Origin: Methanobacteriota archaeon
Lineage (GTDB): Archaea > Thermoplasmatota > Poseidoniia > Poseidoniales > Poseidoniaceae
Direction: 5' to 3'
NCBI GenBank assembly: GCA_002720095.2
Contig: PBGP02000019.1
Coordinates: 9,394-50,687, forward strand
DNA: 41,294 nt
Positions 8,263 through 16,558 of the stretch are shown here, piece after piece (within the stretch, counting starts at the first letter, position 1; every line of letters starts with the position of its first letter). The position numbers and the translations under genes were made by a program. A model generated the notes under the pieces. The model saw only the letters and a program-made list of their open reading frames with translations. It had not been told where the DNA came from and did not search any database.

Positions 8263-8784
8263 ATGGGTAAAGCAATTTTTAGTTTAGGAATAATTGTGCT
8301 TTTGATAGCGGTTGGTGGATCCATAGAATATAATGTATACAACAAAACTGAAGATATCCCCTTGCCCCCGATGGGATCGGCCACAGGATGGCAAGCTCTA
8401 CCTATTCCCGACCTCATGGGAATCTTAGAAATAGATGCTAAAGCAAGTTGGGAAAACGAAGCTTATTGGTTAGGGATAGCATCAGTAGATGAGGCAGAAA
8501 GATGTGAACCAGATAAAGAGACAAAAGTATCTATTACATGCTCCGGAAATAATATTAATTTTGAGGTTGGCGGTCCCAGCTCTAAAGATTCAATAATTAA
8601 CTGGGATGTTGAAGCAGGTGAATGGTATGCATGTGTGGGACAAAACTCAGGAACATTTGGCCAAATGTCTAGTTTAAATGTTGATGTTCAGGTTGATGCA
8701 AAATTAAAAACATCCGTAACTTACATATTATTAGGTGTCAGTGGATTATTAATGATGTTGGGTATAATTATTAGAAAACGCTAA
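8263..8784 (+). CDS. Unrecognised two-TM membrane protein with an extracellular domain
   Basis: I do not recognise a family. The 173 residues have an N-terminal hydrophobic helix (residues ~4-22), a ~115-residue polar domain with three Cys (in AERCEPD, SITCSGN and YACVGQ) and alternating polar/hydrophobic strands, then a C-terminal helix (SVTYILLGVSGLLMMLGIII) ending in Arg-Lys-Arg. The likely topology places the central domain outside. The ATG at 8263 follows GAGGTAATG, a good SD. The architecture (helix, beta-rich outer domain, helix) is the same as the protein at 16559-17419, although no clear sequence similarity is seen. The stop overlaps the end of the convergent ferritin-like gene by 4 bases. 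Confidence 0.75.
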   Translation: MGKAIFSLGIIVLLIAVGGSIEYNVYNKTEDIPLPPMGSATGWQALPIPDLMGILEIDAKASWENEAYWLGIASVDEAERCEPDKETKVSITCSGNNINFEVGGPSSKDSIINWDVEAGEWYACVGQNSGTFGQMSSLNVDVQVDAKLKTSVTYILLGVSGLLMMLGIIIRKR

Positions 8785-9212
8785 TTCAACAACATTCTAA
8801 CTTCTTCTACACTTCTCAATTCAGCAAAATATATTGATTCCACTGCATCATACAATTCATCATCATCATGACTTTTTAATGTTTCAAGAATCTCGCCATA
8901 CACCTTACTAGCCTTAATTTCTGTGTCATATGATTGTTTTAACATCTCAATATAATCTGTTGTATGAATTATGGGCATATTATTTCTTTCGGTGGTAGCT
9001 TCTCCACCTAATTTAACTATTGCAGATCTAACAATATTTGCATGGCCAATAGATTCTGTAACCTCAGCAGTAAAATGTTTTGCCAAATGCAATCTTTGAA
9101 TTCCCTGTACGTATGCTGAATAATGTGCATACATATTTATAGCTCTTAATTCCCAACTTAATGCATTGTTTAATTTTTCAATTAATTCTAATTGTGCCAT
9201 ATATTTCAACAT
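8781..9212 (-). CDS. Ferritin-like (bacterioferritin/Dps-type) diiron protein
   Basis: This encodes 143 residues in a four-helix ferritin-like pattern. Helix 1 contains ALSWELRAINMYAHY and helix 2 EVTESIGHANIV, giving the Glu and Glu-x-x-His ligand pattern. Helix 3 contains SYDTEIKASKVYGEIL and helix 4 SIYFAELRSVEEVRML, with the second Glu pair. This resembles bacterioferritin and related ferritin-like proteins that oxidise and store iron or protect DNA; no haem-ligand Met was identified. The start is the ATG at 9212 (after AGGAT) or the one at 9200; the latter gives MAQLELIEKLNNAL, which aligns better with bacterioferritins. A TATA-like TTATTAAATAAAA lies upstream on the minus strand. No TTAGG-N4-CCTAA operator is seen here. 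Confidence 0.75.
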   Translation of the reverse strand: MLKYMAQLELIEKLNNALSWELRAINMYAHYSAYVQGIQRLHLAKHFTAEVTESIGHANIVRSAIVKLGGEATTERNNMPIIHTTDYIEMLKQSYDTEIKASKVYGEILETLKSHDDDELYDAVESIYFAELRSVEEVRMLLN

Positions 9213-9379
9213 ATCCTGAAGGTTGTTTTATTTAATAACTAGTGATTAAGTAGGAGGGTTAGCATTTTGTTAAATTAGTATTCATTATTAATTCTCCAAT
9301 TTACTAAGTAAATATAATTTAGCAAAAAATAGCTGCCAATTCCTAATTAAAAGTCTAACTAAGACTGGCGAGTTGTAGA

Positions 9380-9514
9380 TTATCCTTCAATTAAGGGAGT
9401 TTTTGAATCATATGTAGATTCTATGATGTATTTTGCCCAAATAAACCCTGTTCTATTTTTATATTCTAGTCTAGACATTTGCTTTCTCATTGAAATGTGA
9501 TTGTATTGTACCAT
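9380..9514 (-). CDS. Small hypothetical ORF (44 aa)
   Basis: An ATG-initiated frame on the minus strand gives 44 residues containing MSRLEYKNRTGFIWAKYII, basic at the start and ending SKTPLIEG. Composition looks protein-like, but I do not recognise a family and there is no clear SD. It lies between the ferritin-like gene and lemA and is divergent from lemA, sharing the AT-rich region 9515-9596. Internal Met codons at residues 9 and 13 are alternative starts. It occupies the middle of the 384-base gap 9213-9596. In the remainder I see only AT-rich promoter-like sequence. Confidence 0.4.
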   Translation of the reverse strand: MVQYNHISMRKQMSRLEYKNRTGFIWAKYIIESTYDSKTPLIEG

Positions 9515-9546
9515 AATAAAAGAATCGATAATAATTATTTTAGAAA

Positions 9547-9560
9547 TTTTAAAATATATT
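9547..9560 (+). promoter_or_regulatory. TATA-like element of lemA
   Basis: The stretch TTTTAAAATATATT is a good match to an archaeal TATA box. A transcript starting about 25 bases downstream would have a short leader that includes AGGGGTTAT, an SD-like site just before the lemA ATG at 9597. Confidence 0.45.
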
Positions 9561-9596
9561 AGTGAACAATTAAACGTACAATCTTCTAGGGGTTAT

Positions 9597-10163
9597 ATGG
9601 ACCCGTTAATAATTGCAGGTATTGTGTTATTAGTTTTAACACTATTATGGTATGTAATGACTTATAATAGATTGGTTAAAATGAGAGTCGAAGTTGATAG
9701 ATCGTGGTCTAACATTGATGTATTATTACAACAAAGATATGAAATGATTCCAAATCTTGTGAATATGGTTAAAGCTTATGCTGCACATGAAAAAGATCTT
9801 TTTATGGAATTTGCAAAAGCTCGGCAAACGGCAGCTGGAGCTCTTGCAAATGGAGATGTTAAAGGGATTGGTGCTGCTGAAAGCACTTTTGCTGGATTGA
9901 TGCCAAGATTAAATTTTGTCGCTGAACAGTATCCTGAATTAAAAGCTGATACTCAATTTACAAGTTTACAAAAAGAATTAGTTTCTATTGAAAATCAGGT
10001 TTCAGATCGAAGGGAGTTCTATAATTCTACAGTGGGAAATTGGAACGCTTCGATCCATATGATACCAACCAATATTGTTGCTAATACCATGGGTGCTAAA
10101 GACCGAGACATGTTCACGGTTACCGTTGAAGCAGCACGTGAGGGTGTTAAAGTTGAATTCTAG
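9597..10163 (+). CDS. lemA: LemA family membrane protein
   Basis: This encodes 188 residues. A TM helix (~4-24, IIAGIVLLVLTLLWYVM) is followed by the LemA signature: YNRLVKMRVEVDRSWSNIDVLLQQRYEMIPNLV, then KAYAAHEKDLF, FTSLQKELVSIENQVSDRREFYN, and a C-terminal end in EAAREGVKVEF. LemA proteins have a short outer N terminus, one TM helix and a long helical cytoplasmic bundle; the function is not settled. A longer frame exists from 9501, but its first 32 residues lack LemA similarity and the ATG at 9597 has AGGGG upstream, so I start there. The next gene starts 9 bases after the stop, and a GIDE-domain gene, a frequent LemA partner, lies just beyond. Confidence 0.92.
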   Translation: MDPLIIAGIVLLVLTLLWYVMTYNRLVKMRVEVDRSWSNIDVLLQQRYEMIPNLVNMVKAYAAHEKDLFMEFAKARQTAAGALANGDVKGIGAAESTFAGLMPRLNFVAEQYPELKADTQFTSLQKELVSIENQVSDRREFYNSTVGNWNASIHMIPTNIVANTMGAKDRDMFTVTVEAAREGVKVEF

Positions 10164-10172
10164 GTGGTTAAA

Positions 10173-11006
10173 ATGAGTGGGCCAATTTATAGTGATGATG
10201 GATATTGGATGTGGAATGGAACCGAATGGATCCCTGCAACACAGGCACAGAATATTATTCCTGCTCAGCAGATTGATCAGACTTCTGTCAATAATGTAGC
10301 TGCAGAAGTGGGTGTACATGCTAACGAGGTTGCAGCTGTAGCTACACATTTTGATTTGAATAAGGATGGAGTAATTGATCAAAATGAAATGATGCAGGCC
10401 GCTCAATCAATTGCTAATCCAGTAAATATCCCTGCGCCTGGGATGGGTAATGTTCCTAATAATCTAGCTGTTCCCAACGCAAACGTTTTTACTGCAAGCC
10501 ATAAAAAAGGTTTCAACTGGAAAGAACAAAAAAAGTTGTTAATTGGAGGGATTACCACCACTATTGTAGCAATAGGTGTTTTACTATTCTTTTTACTTTC
10601 TGGTAATGCTATTGTTGGAACTTGGGTAAATGATACTGGAGAAATTACTTTTAACAAAGATGGTACGTTTCAAAGTGAAGAAGAGGGCGTAAAAACTTGG
10701 GAAACTACTGACGACAATAAGTTGATTCAAACTATTACAAATACTTTACCAAATGGTAGCAAAATGACTACTATAATAACGTCACAATATGAATTAAGTG
10801 ATGGAAATAACGTGTTATGGATGAATATAACTTCGATGGTGAATCAAGATGGAGAAAATATGTTAATTTTTACAGACCTTCAGGGTAATGAAATAGAAAT
10901 AACAATGCCTTGTACTGTGGCATTGAGGGATTCAATCGCTATAAATAGCGCAGAGTATAATTCCACAATTGCTTCTTATCAAAGTAGTAAACCTAGTTGG
11001 TGTTAA
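10173..11006 (+). CDS. EF-hand, single-TM protein in the LemA cluster
   Basis: This encodes 277 residues. The N terminus has an aromatic motif DDGYWMWNGTEWIP, of the short W-rich type seen near the ends of many membrane proteins. A canonical EF-hand loop DLNKDGVIDQNE follows in HFDLNKDGVIDQNEMMQA, so calcium binding is likely in the cytoplasm. A Pro/Asn-rich linker leads to a TM helix (KLLIGGITTTIVAIGVLLFFLLS). The outer domain begins GTWVNDTGEITFNKDGTF, a lipocalin-like 'GTW...F..DGTF' beta pattern, and ends in Cys. The family is not named with certainty. The ATG at 10173 follows GGTGG; a GTG at 10164 immediately after the lemA stop is an alternative. Confidence 0.8.
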   Translation: MSGPIYSDDGYWMWNGTEWIPATQAQNIIPAQQIDQTSVNNVAAEVGVHANEVAAVATHFDLNKDGVIDQNEMMQAAQSIANPVNIPAPGMGNVPNNLAVPNANVFTASHKKGFNWKEQKKLLIGGITTTIVAIGVLLFFLLSGNAIVGTWVNDTGEITFNKDGTFQSEEEGVKTWETTDDNKLIQTITNTLPNGSKMTTIITSQYELSDGNNVLWMNITSMVNQDGENMLIFTDLQGNEIEITMPCTVALRDSIAINSAEYNSTIASYQSSKPSWC

Positions 11007-11009
11007 TTT

Positions 11010-12341
11010 TTAAACACCCAACATAATTATTGATGCCAATAATGCAATTGTTGGAATAATTAGATACTCTAATTCACTCTTTACACTACCAAGTGCTGTT
11101 AATTCGGTTCCTTTTTCTAATCTTGGCCTAAAACCTGGTGCTTTCTCTCCCACAGCTTCTAATAACGAATTTTGTAAGGTTCTATCTATGTTTTCAGCTT
11201 GAAGAGCTTGTTCTTCTCTGTTTTTTAATGTGGCTAACAAATAACAAGGATCTCCTATTTTTAATCCCCATAATGTCCACCTATGTCTTCTAATATCTCC
11301 AGAGAGCATTATGTTTGTAAAAAGTCCTTTCATTCTAAAATCATGTTTACATTCCCATTGGATTAAATGTGTTCCATATTCTTTAGAACTAAATGTATTG
11401 GGTAATACTGCAACACCCCCAGTTCCATCATGGATTGTAAATGTTGTTCCACCAGCATCTGATCTAATTTCGTGCCAATTACATTCTTCTCTAGTTGTAG
11501 TTTTACCATTAGAATCTGTTGTAGTAACTTTACGACATTTGTAAACCTCATAATTCCATCTCCAGGCAACAAGATCGTCTACTGATTTTGAATTATCGCC
11601 ATCCACGACAACAGTAGAAGGGTATTGGGGACCATCTCTAACCTGCCCAACTATTTCCGCTCCGCCTACAGCAACCGATCTAATAGTTGATGTGGGAGTA
11701 TCCATCATTGATTGGGCTCTTCTCCACATAAAGAATGACGCTAGAAGCCAAAGAGTAGCTATCCCGATTAATATATAGATTAACATTTGTTCTTCTTCTA
11801 CCATTGATATAGTTAGTTGGTAAGCAAGAAGGCCGAACGCTATAGGTGTTGCTACAGCATAATTGGAAATTGTAGGAGGTCTTGGTGTACCAATTTTGTT
11901 TGGATGTTCCTGAATTAATTCCTCTGGTTCATCAGCAGCATATCTATTTTCTAGGTGCCATTTTTCTCTTTTAGGTGCTGGGAAAACCCAAGACCTGTCG
12001 TTCACTTTGGGCCTATTTATTGTTGCTGAGTTCCAAAAAGAAGTTAATTCTGTTCCGCCCTTCTGTTGTTGCCAATTAACATCTAATGGAAGAGTTTTAG
12101 CTCTTAATTCCCTTAATGTTTTTTGTAATTTTGTGGGGGATGAAAAAGCAATAAGTAAAACACCAACTGCTGTTAAAATTGGTAACGGAGGATCATCATG
12201 GAGGAAACCTAATAATGTCAATATTCCTATAACTGATAAAATAAAGCCTAATACAAACATTATCCACCCTCCCCATCCAACAGGAGTTGTTAAACCAAAC
12301 ATCCCTCCATCGAGATCACTGCTAATATTGATATCTTCCAT
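11010..12341 (-). CDS. GIDE-domain membrane protein (E3-ligase-like fold without RING)
   Basis: This encodes 443 residues. Two TM helices lie near the start (~25-47, ~52-67), a cytoplasmic stretch follows, then two more helices (~160-180, ~185-205). A GIDE domain occupies ~213-375: DTPTSTIRSVAVGGAEIVGQV, a VAWRWNYEVYKC strand, NWHEIRSDAGGTTFTIHDGTGGVAVLP, and a late part with GDIRRHRWTLWGLKIGDPCYLLATL. A final TM helix ends the protein. GIDE is the domain between the two membrane helices of the mitochondrial ligase MULAN/GIDE; here there is no RING finger, so no ligase activity is implied. It converges on the LemA/EF-hand genes with a 3-base gap. LemA and GIDE genes are often adjacent in prokaryotes, which supports a joint role. 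Confidence 0.82.
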   Translation of the reverse strand: MEDINISSDLDGGMFGLTTPVGWGGWIMFVLGFILSVIGILTLLGFLHDDPPLPILTAVGVLLIAFSSPTKLQKTLRELRAKTLPLDVNWQQQKGGTELTSFWNSATINRPKVNDRSWVFPAPKREKWHLENRYAADEPEELIQEHPNKIGTPRPPTISNYAVATPIAFGLLAYQLTISMVEEEQMLIYILIGIATLWLLASFFMWRRAQSMMDTPTSTIRSVAVGGAEIVGQVRDGPQYPSTVVVDGDNSKSVDDLVAWRWNYEVYKCRKVTTTDSNGKTTTREECNWHEIRSDAGGTTFTIHDGTGGVAVLPNTFSSKEYGTHLIQWECKHDFRMKGLFTNIMLSGDIRRHRWTLWGLKIGDPCYLLATLKNREEQALQAENIDRTLQNSLLEAVGEKAPGFRPRLEKGTELTALGSVKSELEYLIIPTIALLASIIMLGV

Positions 12342-12438
12342 AAATCATGGTTGAACACATTACGTTTGAATTTGTCCCCTTAAATACCAGATTCAGGGTT
12401 AGTTTTAATTAAATTAAGGAAGAGAGGGTGTTGATTTG
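12342..12438. promoter_or_regulatory. Divergent promoter region (GIDE gene / giant membrane protein)
   Basis: This is a 97-base spacer. On the minus strand TATTTAAG (near 12380-12388) is TATA-like for the GIDE gene. On the plus strand TTTTAATTAAATTAA (near 12402-12416) is TATA-like for the large membrane protein, followed by GAGAGGGTG as a possible SD before the ATG at 12439. Confidence 0.35.
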
Positions 12439-15400
12439 ATGACAGAAAATAAAGTAAAACCTGTACGTCCATCTAGACAAAATATACCACCATTGCAAGG
12501 TAATTCAATTTTTGAGAAGCCTTCTAAAAATAATGTTAAACTAAAAATTGCTCACGGTGGGACCCAAGAAATTGATGCTTTGGCTAAATTTGCTCAACTT
12601 ATAATGTACGGAATCGCATTATTGGCTATTTGGGGAGGAATTTTATCAATTGCATTTGCTGAAAATGCAACCAATCAGAACTTTTTAGTTTTAGGAATCG
12701 GAGGGGTTATTTCATCTCTAATGGCTATAGGTTTAGTTGAAGTACAAAGAAGAAAAGGTGGTAAAGAATTACAATCTGTTCATGATTATTTGCTAGGTAT
12801 TGGTTTCTTTTTCGCTGCAGTAGGAATTCTCTGGGGTACTAGATATCTTATTGGATTAATGGCATCTCAAGGGTTTGATTTACTTCTAGTGGAAGACGTG
12901 CCGTATTCTGATGAAAATTGGGTTCCTTCTGCTAATGGTATTTATTTTCAATTAGTTGCTTGTATAATATTAATTTTCTCCGAATATTTTTATGTTAAAC
13001 AACTAGAAGGTGAGACTGCATTTGGATGGTCAGTGATTACATTCACTCCACTAGCACTCGTTATAGCGGGTGTAGGCCCTTGGCTTACATGGTCTGAAAA
13101 TATTGTATCTTGGGAATTAGGTATCTCAATAGTGGGAATGAGTTTGCTATCAATGTGGCTTGCTTTGGAATCAAATAAAAGTCTAATATTCTCAATAACC
13201 GCTGTTGTTTCAGGATTAATTCCAATTTTATATGAGTTGCTAAATGATGCTGGAGATATCAATGGTAAAGGGGGAGCTCTTTCTTTACTTGTTTTTATCG
13301 TAATCGGCCAAGGTATACTAGCTGCAGATGAAAGAGTTAGAAAAGATTTGATGCAGTTAACTTCTTTCTTCTTAATAGGTGAGGTTCTGATTGCCATATT
13401 ACTTGTTAGGGAGGGAGAATTAAACCTAATTCTAGGGCCGATAAGAGAATCTATGCTAAATGAGGCCGCAGCATATATTAATCTTCAAAGTGTGCTTTGG
13501 ATTACAGTATTATTAGCTTATTTCCCTGCAGTTCACAAACAAAGAATTCCGTGGATGCCAATTGGTTTAGCAGGTAGTATTTGGCTGCTTACCCCAGAAG
13601 CAAGCATAATTATTTGGGTAATTACTCTAATTATACTACCATATATGTTGATATTTGCAAAAGCAACAAGAAGCTGGGTTGCAAATGCTACATTTATTGC
13701 TACGGCAGCCTCTTTCTTTTTACAAGATAGTGTCAATTTTTGGGGAGACACTAACTGGCTAGATACCTATGTAGTTATTACCATAGCAATTGCCTTAGTA
13801 GTAATTGGAGAGCTTGGAAGAAACTTTGGACCATTGAATAATTGGTCACACTTCTTGGGTGTCGGATTAATCGTTTTATCTGAATCTATCTTATTCAATG
13901 GTGGACCATTAATCTCGTGGTTAATGGTAACTTATATCCTAGGAACAGCCTGGAAAATGTTGTATCATGCATCTTTAACTAATAATGAAAAAGATAGATT
14001 GGAAGCAAGTTTACTGTTGCTAGTTTCACTAATATTTACTATCTCAATGGCGATTTCAAATAGACTAATTCTTCCAATTCCCGATAATATTATTACATTT
14101 TTTGATGGTTCTGATCCAAGTATTGGTGTTTTAGCAATTGTGATTTGGGTGGTTTTTAGAAAGTTCAGATTCGTTGAGTTCGACCTCAAAGTTATTTTTC
14201 ATTGGTTACTTGATAATGGTCAAAAAAATATCCCTGCATATGACATGAAAGACGGTACATGGATAACTTCTACAGGTGGAGAAATTGACGAAAATTATTG
14301 GAGTCAAAGAGGGATAGGGATAATAGGTCGCTCATCATTAATTGGACCTTTGTTATTACTCTCAATCTCTATTACTAATGCAATCATAACAGGAGATTCT
14401 GGCAAAGAAGCATTTTGGGTATGCTTTATGATTATACCGATTAGCATTTTAATTTGGGAATTAGTATCTCAAGAAAATGTTTCTTCAAATGATAGAGTAT
14501 TATCAAGTTGGATATTAGTTTTAATAGCTTTCCCAATCTCAATGGAATTGAATTGGCTAAATTCAAAATATCTTGAACTTTATGAAGATACGGACAAACT
14601 CGTTAATCCTCCTAAATTTATTGATATTTATTTGAGTAATTTAATTTTTGATATTTTACTTATTTTAGGACCAATAATACTGACGGTAATTTTAATGAAT
14701 AGGGGGTTAGATAAAGAGAATAAATCTTATGAGGCGGATAAATGGGCTTTTCTAGGTCTTCTAGGTCTTGCACTTTTAGATTCAACTGGAGGACTAGCTT
14801 TACTAGTTCTATATGGTATTGTTATTTTTAACTCAATAAATTATAGACATTTTCTTATTCTATGTATAGCTCCAATTATTTTCTTCATAGCTGAGGATAA
14901 TATGATTGGTGACGGACGTTTTATAGGTATTATTCTAGAAAAAATAGATCTAAATAACTATAGTTTGGCTGAAATAACTATCTTTGGATTACCAAGATTT
15001 TCTTGTCTCATTATAGCGCTAACAGGTGGTGCAATATTAATTCGCTCAATGATTGACAATTATTACAAACATGTAGATGTGAGGGAAATGCCTAATATCG
15101 CTGGAGGATTATGGCTCGCGATAGGAATATGGGGGATTCTACCTGAAGCTTCATGGTTATTGTGTATTGTGACTTTAGCTCTAACCCTACAAAATTGGTT
15201 CTCTGGCAAACTAAACTTTATTCCATGGGCTCCTGTTTCTATGACATTTTCGCTTTTGGTAGCTTTAACATTAGATGATAATTACTCACAATTAAGTGGT
15301 ACTGAAATATTATCATACACTAGTTTGGGTGTTGGATTATTCAGCTTAGGGCTACATTATCTTGCTAGGTCTGGTTTACTATACAAATGGTCAGAATTAA

Positions 15401-16557
15401 TCGTGAATGATAATGAAGATACTAATGAAAGTAACATAAGCTCCTTTTCGGAAAATGTCAAAAAAAGAACGAATCTAATAGTAAATTTGCAATATTGGAC
15501 AATAATTGGTCTACTATTAAGCTGGGATTCAATATATGGAATAGGAGCTATTTTAGGTTCAGTTTGGGTAACTTGGGAAATTATGAAAAATGGACAATAT
15601 AATCTCATTTTACTGATGCCTGCTTTACATGCATTTGCTTTATGGAATTTAATTGAACAAATTGACGATGTCAGATGGGAAACATTACAAAATGTTCTAG
15701 TGGGCATTATTTTAATATTTGAAGGGGTTATATTTACATATATTTCAAGTAAGTCCGAAATTGTTTGGAATTGGGAAGGTTTTAATTTTGATGATGAAAA
15801 AACCTATTTTGACTGGTTAGACAGAATTGGAATTATGTCGATTTTATACATAATTATTGGTATAGTGTGGATAATGGAAACTGCAGAAATGGATTCACTG
15901 ATGTGGATAATAATCTCGATATATCTTTCCACTGTTGCAATTCAAGGGTTCCAAGAAGAAACTGATTCGGGGTGGAGACGAAGTATCGGAGGATTTGGGT
16001 CACTACTTAGTCTATTTTTCCTGTCCAGTACTATTGAAGATAGTTTGTATCAGTCATTAACATGGCTCGCACTAGGTATAGTTGCATTCGGTTTTGGTGT
16101 ATTATACATGCAAAGATTTGGTGATCAAACGGAAGTATTCGAGAATACAACAGTGGAACAACGTCATGAAGAAATAGAGAATGACGATGAGAATTCAAAT
16201 TTACCTTACACAGAAAATACCCAAATGGAAAATACGGAGGATGAATTACCTGAAATCATAACTAAAGTAAGTGATTGGAAGGAAGATGATTATGAGTCTA
16301 CCGACATGAAAAAAGATGATGTTGAATTCAATGACGATATGGAATATAATGACAAATCGGAACCGAGTGAAAATCTGGAAAAAGAAGATATTATTGATCA
16401 AAATAACCTTATTCAAACTGATGAAGAGTTCTACTTTAAGTTGTCTCCAGATATTTTGAAGAATATAAGAAAAGCTATTCAAGATACTGATTATGGAGAT
16501 TTTAAACCCGTTCTAGAGTTTAAATCTGATGGTCAAATTGTACTTAATTTTGAATGA
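12439..16557 (+). CDS. Very large polytopic membrane protein, unrecognised
   Basis: This encodes about 1372 residues. After a ~50-residue soluble N terminus (KPVRPSRQNIPPL...), the sequence up to about residue 1235 is a near-continuous series of hydrophobic helices, which I estimate at roughly three dozen. Short charged loops break the series, with one larger loop around residues 588-625 (WLLDNGQKNIPAYDMKDG). The last ~135 residues are soluble: a strongly acidic, low-complexity linker followed by a small domain FYFKLSPDILKNIRKAI...LEFKSDGQIVLNF. I do not recognise transporter, glycosyltransferase or polymerase motifs. Many-helix proteins such as DUF2339 are similar in style, but I cannot confirm homology. 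The start is the ATG at 12439 with GAGAGGGTG upstream. It ends one base before the convergent gene. Confidence 0.85.
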   Translation: MTENKVKPVRPSRQNIPPLQGNSIFEKPSKNNVKLKIAHGGTQEIDALAKFAQLIMYGIALLAIWGGILSIAFAENATNQNFLVLGIGGVISSLMAIGLVEVQRRKGGKELQSVHDYLLGIGFFFAAVGILWGTRYLIGLMASQGFDLLLVEDVPYSDENWVPSANGIYFQLVACIILIFSEYFYVKQLEGETAFGWSVITFTPLALVIAGVGPWLTWSENIVSWELGISIVGMSLLSMWLALESNKSLIFSITAVVSGLIPILYELLNDAGDINGKGGALSLLVFIVIGQGILAADERVRKDLMQLTSFFLIGEVLIAILLVREGELNLILGPIRESMLNEAAAYINLQSVLWITVLLAYFPAVHKQRIPWMPIGLAGSIWLLTPEASIIIWVITLIILPYMLIFAKATRSWVANATFIATAASFFLQDSVNFWGDTNWLDTYVVITIAIALVVIGELGRNFGPLNNWSHFLGVGLIVLSESILFNGGPLISWLMVTYILGTAWKMLYHASLTNNEKDRLEASLLLLVSLIFTISMAISNRLILPIPDNIITFFDGSDPSIGVLAIVIWVVFRKFRFVEFDLKVIFHWLLDNGQKNIPAYDMKDGTWITSTGGEIDENYWSQRGIGIIGRSSLIGPLLLLSISITNAIITGDSGKEAFWVCFMIIPISILIWELVSQENVSSNDRVLSSWILVLIAFPISMELNWLNSKYLELYEDTDKLVNPPKFIDIYLSNLIFDILLILGPIILTVILMNRGLDKENKSYEADKWAFLGLLGLALLDSTGGLALLVLYGIVIFNSINYRHFLILCIAPIIFFIAEDNMIGDGRFIGIILEKIDLNNYSLAEITIFGLPRFSCLIIALTGGAILIRSMIDNYYKHVDVREMPNIAGGLWLAIGIWGILPEASWLLCIVTLALTLQNWFSGKLNFIPWAPVSMTFSLLVALTLDDNYSQLSGTEILSYTSLGVGLFSLGLHYLARSGLLYKWSELIVNDNEDTNESNISSFSENVKKRTNLIVNLQYWTIIGLLLSWDSIYGIGAILGSVWVTWEIMKNGQYNLILLMPALHAFALWNLIEQIDDVRWETLQNVLVGIILIFEGVIFTYISSKSEIVWNWEGFNFDDEKTYFDWLDRIGIMSILYIIIGIVWIMETAEMDSLMWIIISIYLSTVAIQGFQEETDSGWRRSIGGFGSLLSLFFLSSTIEDSLYQSLTWLALGIVAFGFGVLYMQRFGDQTEVFENTTVEQRHEEIENDDENSNLPYTENTQMENTEDELPEIITKVSDWKEDDYESTDMKKDDVEFNDDMEYNDKSEPSENLEKEDIIDQNNLIQTDEEFYFKLSPDILKNIRKAIQDTDYGDFKPVLEFKSDGQIVLNFE

Positions 16558-16558
16558 T

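Noticed and set aside
9213-9379. Possible RNA gene in the gap before lemA (for example GTCT/AGAC pairing near 9346-9364)
   Set aside because: The stem is very short, and there is no T-loop sequence or other tRNA feature.
10002-10406. 134-codon minus-strand frame across the lemA/EF-hand junction
   Set aside because: It is antisense to two well-supported genes and its Cys/His/Ile-rich translation is typical of shadow frames.
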